A stretch of 64,000 bases of DNA from Thalassia testudinum. Taxonomy: Eukaryota > Streptophyta > Magnoliopsida > Alismatales > Hydrocharitaceae. The translations under genes were made by a program, and so were the position numbers. Positions 56,777-64,000 of this stretch are shown in pieces. The DNA lies in the NCBI GenBank assembly GCA_037157565.1, contig JAZHRO010000063.1, positions 9,096,001 to 9,160,000 on the forward strand, given 5' to 3'. Positions within the stretch are counted from its first letter, which is position 1, and every line of letters begins with the position of its first letter. The notes beneath the pieces were generated by a model that was given only the letters and a program-made list of their open reading frames with translations, ran no database searches and was not told the origin of the DNA.

Positions 56777-59013
56777 TGATCAGGTTTTTGCATGGTTTGT
56801 AAAATTAGGGTTTTATCCTTGTAACGCACAAAAACCATTTCGCTTTTAAATTTCTAAACCAAGATAGTGGGATATCTAGGGTCATCCAAGGAGGCAATTT
56901 GTTTGCAAAATCGAGTCTCTTGCTTGGAAATAAAAATCACCTTTCTTTTTGGTGTTTTTGAATATTTACTTTTTATAGTTTTGAAATAACGGGCACTCGC
57001 AAAGTTGATGGCGAAAAAGCAACCAACACCTAATTCACTAAACTATTACCAAGGGGACAAGTATGGCCTCTCCCTAAGGTCTAGAGTAATTAGGAAGAGG
57101 AAGTGAAAAAGTGCTAGAACAAAGGTAGAGCAATTGCGACAGAAAATGAAAAGAAAGCAAATTGATTTGATAGAATTTGTGTTTTACAAAAACATGTAGA
57201 GGAATGCTTCTACTTGAAATGAAAAATATAAAAGAAATAAAAACATAAATCCTTTTCCAAAATCTGGTGAAGAAGAGAGTCTTCTTGCTCCAATCCTAGT
57301 TGCTCTTTGGCTTGAAAAGAAGGTCACCTTCTTCTCCTTCTTTGAATGGCTCCTCCTGGCAAGCCCTAAAGGGGGCATGCCTACTTGACTCCTCCAAGGT
57401 GGAAGCTTCCACCTTAGTTGCTCCTCCAAGGGTGGGCATGCACCACCCTTGTTCTCCTTCAATGGCTGGCCGTCCTCATTGAATGAAGAGAGTCTCCTCC
57501 TTGGTGAGGCACAAGGAAGAAGAGAGAATGGGAAGAAGGCACCAAGGGGGCGGGTAGGATGCCCCCTTAATCTTCTTCTCTTCTTCTCCTTCCTTGGCTG
57601 TGGGTTATAGGTAGAATTAGGGTGGAAAATATACTAAGGGAGGATGATCAAATGGTGGTGGTTATAGGTCTTTTTATCTAGTAGGATGGGGGTTGTAGGT
57701 GGCTCTTGGAATGGATGGATAGGATGGGACTCTAGGGTAGTTAGTTGATCCTAGGGTCATTAGGGTTTGGCACCAACTTAAGGGTGGTGGTTACCACCTT
57801 TGGTGCCTCTTGAGTTGGTGCCAAAAATGGGGTTCTATAAGGGTATGGGTTGGAGCCAACACATGGAGGGTGGAGATGATTTGGGTGGTGGAGTGTAGGG
57901 CTAGGACTAGGTTAGAGTTGGTGCCAATTAGGAGGGTTTCTAGAAGGTTAGTTTGGCACCAAGTATAAGTGTCTTTTGGAGGAGGTTGAGGGGTGAAGGG
58001 ATTGCTATGGTTGGTGACAAAGGTAGGATGGACTCGGTAGCTTAGGTGAACTTAGGGTTAGGGTTATTTGGTGGAGTTGTTTGGGTAGGATTTTAGGGCG
58101 GTGGATGGCCAAGGGAGCTAGAGCTTAGCTAAGCTAAGCTAGCTAAGCTAGCTTAGCGAGTAGTAAGGTAGAGCAGTAGGCAAATGGAGCTAGGGTTTGA
58201 GGAGACAAGCTGAGAAAGAGAAGTTTGGAGCTGAGCTAGAGCTGGTAGCTGCTGAAGAAGATGGCATGGGGCTACTTTAGTAGGCTTAGCTTGCTAGTTC
58301 TTTGCTAGCTACTAAGCCAAGCTAAAGTAAGCTTACTTCTGCTAAGGTATGCTGAGGTGAGTTGGGTTTGATATTCCCAGGGATGCCCTAGCTAGTTGGA
58401 GTAGCTAAGGTGTCTTAGCTTAACTAAGTTAAGCTAAGTTGAGTCCTCAGGAGCTCGACTTGAGCTTCCTAAGCTAAGATGAAGTCATCTTCAGCTGGCT
58501 GGAGTTGAGTGGAGCTGGATATAGTTAGTCCTGAGCTGAGGTGAACTCCAATCAACTCAGCTGAGATTGCTAGAGCTCCCAGTGAAATAATGGGAGCTGA
58601 GTTGAGCTAGACTCAGCTAAGTTGAGCTGGATCTGAGCTGACTTTAGCTAAGGTGAGCTAAGATGAGCTCTCTTGAGTTGGCATTCAACTAAGATGAGCT
58701 GAATGGAGCTAGGATGAGCTAACTCTAGTTCAAGTGAGTTGGAATCCAGCTATAGTGAGCTAGAACAAGCTGTGTCCCAGCTAGTTTGAGCTTCTCCTTC
58801 ACCAGTTGCCTTCCTGAGTGCTAGGGTTCTAGGGATCTGACAATCTGATTAACCCTAACACTCAAATAAATACATTAAAAAGATAATAAAAAGTATAATG
58901 TATGCCTAACCTAATTTATGCCTAATGCATCCCAAAAACCCATTTGCGGAGTTAAATTCCTAATAGCTAGGTTTGTTTAATGCATAAGAATGATGATAAA
59001 CTGGTGTTTATCA
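56777..59013 (-). mobile_element. Element 3 5' LTR
   Basis: TGATCAGGTTTTTG ... GGTGTTTATCA, 2237 bp. The middle (57121-58110) matches 46861-47850 at a constant offset of 10260 with about six differences; the outer parts differ far more. The AGCT-rich zone here is 58115-58793. Confidence 0.92.
58115..58793. repeat. AGCT-rich degenerate repeat, 5' LTR copy
   Basis: Counterpart of 47855-48530, with a local expansion (TTAGCTAAGCTAAGCTAGCT at about 58127) and many substitutions. Confidence 0.85.
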
Positions 59014-59018
59014 GTGAC

Positions 59019-59924
59019 AGCAAGGATGTCGCTGTAGGTCTGCTGCAATTGTCACTGTAGGTAGCTTACCCACTTGCTGGCGTCTGTGCATGCACAGTGC
59101 AATCCGCGTGCTCGAGCTCACAACCATCTGATCAAGAATCAACGGTCCAGATTGCGTGTAATTCGATCGTGCCCCGCCCGTGCGTATGATGGCACATGTG
59201 ACGCGACATTAAATCATGCGTTGCTAGTTGCGCACATCTGACGTGCAAGATCGTGCCATGTCGCTGCTATCAGAACTACATGATGAGGATCTGGCGATCC
59301 AATTTCACCGCTGCTCGCGTCAAGGGGATTTGGCCTCGTGTGAAGTGTCAAACACGTGCCCATTGTTCATGGGTGCAGGCACTAACTGTTGTACCACGCC
59401 CACAGATAGTGGCGCATGTGCGCTGTTGGTGCTGCGTCCACAACCATTGGATGTGATTACATGGTCGAGGCTGAGGCGAGGAGTGGTGTAACCCTCACCG
59501 TTGGATCTTCGTCCAACGGTGGAGAGGCATCATTGGAGGGGCCTTCAGGGGATGTGAAGCATGTAAGGGAGGCACGAATGAGTGACATGTGATCAATTAT
59601 GGGCCGTTGATCATCAGATCAATGGCCAGAACTTCTTTATCTCATTGTGGGAGCTACGAAGGTTGGATTGAGTTGATTTTGAGTTCATTGGACTCCATTC
59701 ATCGATCCGGATCCATCCATACAGTCTAATTTCTTATCTGAGTCCTGTTTCAATGTGCACTTATATCCATGGTCATTAAACATTAATTGTAAGCAATCTT
59801 ATGTAGGAATAACACAATCTACATGCAATGCTCCCAAACCCACTGTATTGTGATATTTATGCACACATGTCCTTGAAGTTGACTCTAATTGATGTAATTA
59901 ACACTATAATTTGTAGAGTCATCA
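59019..59924 (-). mobile_element. Element 4 5' LTR, second part
   Basis: Continues 46498. Its distal 750 bp align with the two 3' LTR fragments (12048-12296 and 26583-27091). It ends GTAGAGTCATCA. The region is rich in short ORFs without meaning (59228-59491). Confidence 0.85.
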
Positions 59925-60924
59925 CTCCCACAAGGAGAACTACTAACAAAACTGGATCCACACTTATGTGGATACCAAAGAGACAACTCAAACTTTTTTT
60001 AGTAGGATTCAAAGGAGAGTATAATGTGAAGAATTGTGTCTATAAGATGAAGGAAGGGTAAATCAAACTAGAAAGACCTAGGAGTTCTTAAAGTCACCAA
60101 AGGAGGTCTTTTGTAGGAACAAGATGACCCATATGGAGGACAACGAAGGGACCACCACGAAGGAGGCTGATGGGTGATGGATTCAAGGTGTTCCATGCAT
60201 ATGACTAAAGACAAGCACCTATTTTTCGACTTCCAACCTCCAGATGGGGGAACGGTCACCTCTAGCAACAACCACAAGGGTCATTTTATTGGCCTTGGTA
60301 TGATAGATAATTCTTCTTCCGCTATTTCAAATGTTTCTTTAGTTAAAGGATTAAAACATAACTTGTTAAGTATTAGTCAAGTTTGTGATATGGGATATAA
60401 GGTAGTCTTTACTTCCAAGATGTTTCAAATTATATATGCATGCCTTAAGCAATGAAACCCTTCATAAGGGAATTAGGCATATAGACATTTATATTGTAGA
60501 ATTTGTTAAAAATGGAACATATGAATGTCTTCTTACAAATGATGAACTAAATATTTGGCATAGGAGACTAGGACATTCTCATATGAGGTTAGTTAATAAA
60601 CTAGCAAACATGAACTAGTTAGAGATCTTCCTAAAAAGAAACTTGTAGAAGACTTTACTTGTGATTCATGTCAATTCGGAAAAATCATGAAATCTAGCTT
60701 TAAAAATAAAGAAGTCATTTCTACATCTAGACCTTTAGAATTGCTTCACTTAATTAGATTTGTTTGGACCAGCAAAGTATGAGAGTCTTAGTGGATGCAA
60801 GTATTGCCTTATCATTGTAGATGATTTCTCTCAATTTTCATGGGTCTCCTTCTTAAGATCCAAAGATGGAGTGTTTTTCATATTTTCTATTTTTTGTTGG
60901 AAGGTTCAAGCTGAAAAAGGCTAC
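59925..60924 (+). pseudogene. Sirevirus-like Copia protease to integrase fragment
   Basis: + strand text in several phases: WIPK (about 59978), then MDSRCSMHMT, the Copia protease site, where the usual DSG is DSR. Next are FDFQPPDGGTVT, IGLGMIDNSSS, LVKGLKHNLLSISQVCD and YKVVFTSK (60174-60455). GAG-pre-integrase follows, WHRRLGHSHMRL (60558-60593), then CDSCQFGK. The integrase start is DLFGPAKYESLSGCKYCLII with VDDFSQFSWVSFL. Homology ends near 60924 (VQAEKG). No LTR, RT or RNase H is present. It is a broken fragment with stops and frameshifts. Confidence 0.9.
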
Positions 60925-62645
60925 TGATAAGGTGTGGCTCATCATAGGTAAAATGCTAAAGTTAGCTAGAAATGAGGTTAAAACACTATCAATTAACACA
61001 AGAAATGGGTTAAGTATGGGAATTAAGGAAAATAATCTAAAACATCAATTCTATGCTAAAAATGCATAATTAGGTCATATTTGAGATATTTTCTATTAAT
61101 TATGTAAATGGATGATCTCAATACCAATTGAACACCAAAAAGGGCTTAATTTCACAAATCAATTATTGTATTAATTTCTAATATGTTCAAAATACTTTCC
61201 TTAAAAGTTTCATGGAGTTTTAACTTCATTAGGACCTTGAATTCAATGAATTGCATCTAGGTCCTTATTCCATTTCAAGTCCATCACATTTTCTTCTTCT
61301 AAATATTGCTAAGGACTTACTTGAAACTCACCAGGGATTGCTGTGTAAACCTCAAGAACTGCTCTGTATTTTAAACCCATCACTTATGGGTTTGAGTGCA
61401 ATTGTTCTACCAATTCACATTTAGGCCTTTAGTGTAATTTCTCCAAAACACCTGACACAGTTCATCTTCTTCAGCTCATTCACAAAGAACATAGCTCTTC
61501 TAACTCTATCTTCTTCCTCTTGCCTACAGTCGATGTCAAATTCTTCATGCCTATTTCTAGATCTAATCCTACTGTTGATCTTCATCAAAAATCCTCGCGC
61601 GTGCTCACAGTTAACATCTCAGCCATTCATCCCCAATAGCTTGAACACATCTCTACTAGTCACCGAAGCTGCCTACACCTATAAATACTTGACCCTTGAC
61701 CCCCTGTAAGAGGTTACAAGCTCCCTTCCACCTCTCTCGAGTATGGTTAGTTCCTCCTCTCTAGTTTTTTCTTCGTTCATCTCCACCTGTGATAGAGATG
61801 GAATCATCTCCCTCCTTTAATTCTTGTTGATAAGGCTCACGTAGCGCCTGAGGATAACCTAGGAGCTTACTAGCTCGATCTTCATCAGTTGGATACCCAT
61901 CTATCTCCCTTTGTCGCCACATTTACTTGTTGTGGATCCTCAAGGTCTTGTTCCTCCTTTAGATTAGTTTTACATGCTTTCCTAACGTAGATTAGAGTAG
62001 ATTAGATCGCTTAAAGTAGAATTGATCTGTGATTGTGTTAGATTAGGTGTAGATTAGCTTAGTTGTTAGTCCCCCTCGATTCGACCTCTCTAATCAATTT
62101 AGATCAGAGAGGCAATTCCGTGCATACATTCCTATCCATATTTCTTTCCCTACACATCACTATCACATTCTAATCTCTTCATCGATGTTTTAATCACAAT
62201 TCCACCTCATCCATCAGAGCAACTAAGAGATCTGATGCTCAATAGCTCTTAGATTTCTTAGCTCGCCAATTCCATGTAAGGGTCTTCCCATACATCACAG
62301 CTGATCACAAAAGGCCCTCCTCTGAGCATAATTGTGAGTAATTTGATTGATTAACTCGTATTTGGTTTTCATAACTAATCGATTGAGCTGTGATGTAATT
62401 TGGTTTTAATCCAATTAAACTATTTGAATTGAGATGACTAAAGTTTAATTGGGTTGATTGTAGTGAATTTAAGATAGTTTAATTTGAGCTGTGATGTGAA
62501 CTGAGATTACACTCAATTTTCTCTAATAATATTGTTTTCCTCTTCATATTGGGAGTGGAGGCCAATGAAAAATTCATTGCATGGATTTTAGGTCACCATA
62601 ATGATCTAAATGATTCATAAGGATTGCCTAGAACCCCTAAACACT
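60925..62645. other. Unassigned AT-rich, LTR-like region
   Basis: No gene or domain. A TATA box (CTATAAATACTT, 61679-61690) followed by pyrimidine-rich DNA resembles an LTR promoter and leader. The part 62330-62520 is rich in AATTTGATTG-type words. No clear LTR ends, PBS or PPT were found. It could be a decayed LTR or older non-coding DNA. Confidence 0.35.
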
Positions 62646-62674
62646 AGTTTTTTGTTTTTTGAAAAGATGAGGAA

Positions 62675-62694
62675 TGCTATCATTAACGATAGCA
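62675..62694 (-). other. Second LINE 3' stem-loop
   Basis: TGCTATC (62675-62681), six-base loop, GATAGCA (62688-62694). It shares the CTATCG/GATAG core with the hairpin at 3813-3829. Confidence 0.65.
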
Positions 62695-62800
62695 AACCAA
62701 GTGAATTTTATTCAATAATCAAATCAATCAATAAAATTTACAAGTAATCTCTCCACATTATAAATAATGCTCACAAGGCACTTCATGCTCCCACCAATTC

Positions 62801-63070
62801 CTAGCATTCTCTTACAATATTCCCCATATTAATCGTTTCCCCTCTAAATAATTTTTTGTTGCGAGCACACCATACACACCACAACATTCTAGCCAATGAA
62901 TGCGGTTTAGTTGCAATACTAAAGGACATCCATAGTTCATTCCAAGAGGACAAGGCTTCACCTGAGACCTTTCTCCATACTTGGTCGATTACCAGGCACG
63001 TGGAAAAACTATGCATGCTGCTGTCTGTGGGGAAGTCACAAAGAGGGCAGTTTTGTGCTGGAATGCCCAA
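62801..63070 (-). pseudogene. Second LINE ORF2, zf-RVT domain
   Basis: - strand: NCPLCDFPTDSSMHSFSTC (Cys/His pattern of zf-RVT), VIDQVWRKV, then WCVWCARNKKLF and NIVREC before the stop. It aligns with 3479-3742 of the first LINE (CFLC, NHLFSSC, VIWRKV, WCVWKARNERLF, NIVREC). The preceding piece (63119-63439), which ends LKISLKIKIFL, is in another phase. Confidence 0.9.
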
Positions 63071-63118
63071 CCTAGAATGTCTTAGTTCACTAGTAATAAG
63101 TCCATTTCTTATACTAAG

Positions 63119-63994
63119 CTAAAGGAAGATCTTTATTTTCAGAGAGATTTTTAAATGCCATATAGTGGCACAATCTTTATCCACCTGTGTTGGTCTTAAA
63201 TCATCTCCATAAATTAAAAATTTGTATGCCTTTGCTGTAGTAAACAACCCATGGCACCAAATAAATTTGTCAGGTCCTCCAAGTAGGTGGAAGGCCTCTA
63301 GCTCATTTCTCAATTGTCCAATTTCTTCTTGCAAACGACCTCCTTCCCTCGTTGAGTGGCTTACTGAACTCCAATGGTTCTGAGTGGCTTCCCAACTATC
63401 CTTTACCAAGATCATCTTGTTTACTGCTACATTAAACATGTGCGGATATCAATCTTTTAAAGGATTCAAGTTGGACCAATGGTCGTGCAAAAAAAAGAAA
63501 TGCTCACCATCTCCTACCACTGATTTGAAGTTCTGGAAGTTATCACACGTGGCTATCCAGATTGATTTCCAAAAAGGGGAAGGTCTTCTAAGAGTTGTTG
63601 TGCACCAAGATACATGTGAATAGCCATATGCATCTTTGATGACCATGGACCAGCTTCTTTCATCATCTTCCATGAGCTTCACTGCCCATTTAAGCAGCGG
63701 GGAGTTTTTGAACTCTTTTAAGGAGCAGATGCCTAGGCCATCGTTCGTTTTAGGAGAGCAGAGCTACTGCCATCTAAGGGGATGTAAAAATATGCCCTCA
63801 AATTTGACTCCCTTCAAAAAGAAGCGCTTTCGCAGTGTGTCAAATCTTTTCCAAATTGATTTTGGCACTTTGAAAATAGAGAAGCAAAACACCAAGATAG
63901 AGGTGATGATAGAGTTTAGGAGAATCCGCCTACTGCCTTTAGATAAATAGTGGTTGCTCCAACTTTCAAGTTTAGCAGCTACCCTGTCAAACAA
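63119..63994 (-). pseudogene. Second LINE ORF2, RT connection region
   Basis: Three open pieces on the - strand, separated by stops or phase changes. 63764-63994 carries LLNSIITSI and IWKRFDTLRKRFF (first LINE: LLNSVITSI, IWKRLDVMRKRFF). 63449-63682 carries SPFWKSIW and GDGEHF (first LINE: SPFWKSVT, GDGRSF). 63119-63439 has GGPDKFIWCHGLFTTAKAY, a standard pre-zf-RVT block. The catalytic YADD part lies beyond the window. Confidence 0.88.
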
Positions 63995-64000
63995 GGGGTT

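Larger units (their letters stand above)
46499..59013 (-). mobile_element. Element 3: non-autonomous gag-PR LTR element
   Basis: - strand: 5' LTR 56777-59013, PBS 56751-56771, leader to about 55080, gag 55079-53387, protease 53237-52746, acidic tail to 52272, 3' non-coding region, polypurine tract at 48746-48758, 3' LTR 46499-48745. Flanks are GCGAC (46494-46498) and GTGAC (59014-59018), a 5-bp duplication with one transition. No RT, RNase H or INT motif lies between the protease tail and the post-pol motif (about 52225-52245), which suggests a clean pol deletion. Confidence 0.88.
12048..59924 (-). mobile_element. Element 4: Athila-like Gypsy element hosting a nest
   Basis: An old - strand element now spread over about 48 kb because others landed in it. 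Its own pieces are the 3' LTR (12048-12296 and 26583-27091, 5' part missing), the 3' non-coding region (27092-28440), INT (28440-29505), RNase H halves (29790-29898 and 40591-40800), RT (40800-42270), PR (42280-42735), gag (42740-44650), leader (44651-45894), PBS (45895-45917) and 5' LTR (45923-46498 and 59019-59924). The two LTR pieces align through GTGCGTATGATGG, GATCGTGCCA and the shared end GTAGTCATCA. Element 1 interrupts the 3' LTR, element 2 the pol region and element 3 the 5' LTR. Confidence 0.85.
62646..64000 (-). mobile_element. Second L1-like LINE, 3' part, running off the window
   Basis: - strand: RT C-terminal region (63764-63994: SRRILLNSIITSILVFCFSIF, equal in position to GGRFILLNSVITS of the first LINE), then 63449-63682 (RPSPFWKSIW, GDGEHFFFLHDHW), 63119-63439, zf-RVT (62801-63070), a 3' hairpin (62675-62694), and a T-rich tail on the + strand (62648-62660) that is the poly(A). 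The pieces are in different phases with stops. The 5' end is beyond 64000. Confidence 0.92.

Noticed and set aside
60925..62645. Possible host gene or promoter
   Set aside because: No ORF over about 60 codons apart from 60866-61069, which begins in the Copia fragment; no conserved domain or splice structure was found. A TATA box alone is not enough.
1..64000. CRISPR arrays, operons, riboswitches, bacterial promoters
   Set aside because: Repeats here are LTRs, microsatellites and short tandems without regular spacers, and the content is that of a plant nuclear genome.

Overview
This window is plant nuclear DNA made almost entirely of transposable elements. The evidence is Athila-type Ty3/Gypsy elements with tRNA-Asp-like primer-binding sites, Sirevirus-like Ty1/Copia sequence, and L1-type LINEs whose ORF2 ends in a zf-RVT domain. 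These features point to an angiosperm with a large, repeat-rich genome; I cannot name the species. I found no intact host gene, tRNA, rRNA or CRISPR array. Every recognisable coding region is broken by stops and frameshifts.

Layout from left to right. (1) 1-3861, + strand: an L1-like LINE with the end of ORF1, then ORF2 (endonuclease, RT, zf-RVT), a 3' hairpin and a poly(A) tail. (2) 3862-10550, + strand: the 3' part of a Gypsy element ('element 6'), interrupted by a Sirevirus-like solo LTR at 4581-6205. (3) 10551-12047: an LTR-like remnant. (4) 12048-59924, - strand: an old Athila-like 'element 4', which hosts a nest. Its 3' LTR (12048-12296 plus 26583-27091) is split by + strand 'element 1' (12297-26577, with gag, PR, RT, RNase H and INT). 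The 3' end of element 1 is itself disrupted by a truncated - strand relative, 'element 5' (about 22671-25375). The RNase H region of element 4 is split by - strand 'element 2' (29899-40590). Its 5' LTR is split by - strand 'element 3' (46499-59013), which carries a + strand solo LTR at 49083-51203. (5) 59925-60924: a truncated Sirevirus-like Copia PR-INT fragment. (6) 60925-62645: unassigned AT-rich, LTR-like DNA. (7) 62646-64000, - strand: the 3' end of a second LINE, running out of the window.

Elements 1 and 4 are decayed full-coding (autonomous-type) elements. Elements 2 and 3 keep gag-derived sequence and a retropepsin but have no RT, RNase H or integrase, so they were probably non-autonomous and moved by enzymes from relatives. 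The non-coding parts of these elements carry several conserved marks: a U5 box near the LTR end, a leader box, a post-pol motif followed by an internal polypurine tract, and a small stem-loop just upstream of the 3' polypurine tract. The most interesting observations are that PPT-proximal hairpin, the strong excess of TAG among nonsense mutations in element 1, the mosaic divergence of the element 3 LTR pair, and GACGTC motif clusters shared by Copia and Gypsy LTRs. I did not find a clearly new gene system. The claims here come from reading the sequence by eye; alignments were not computed.
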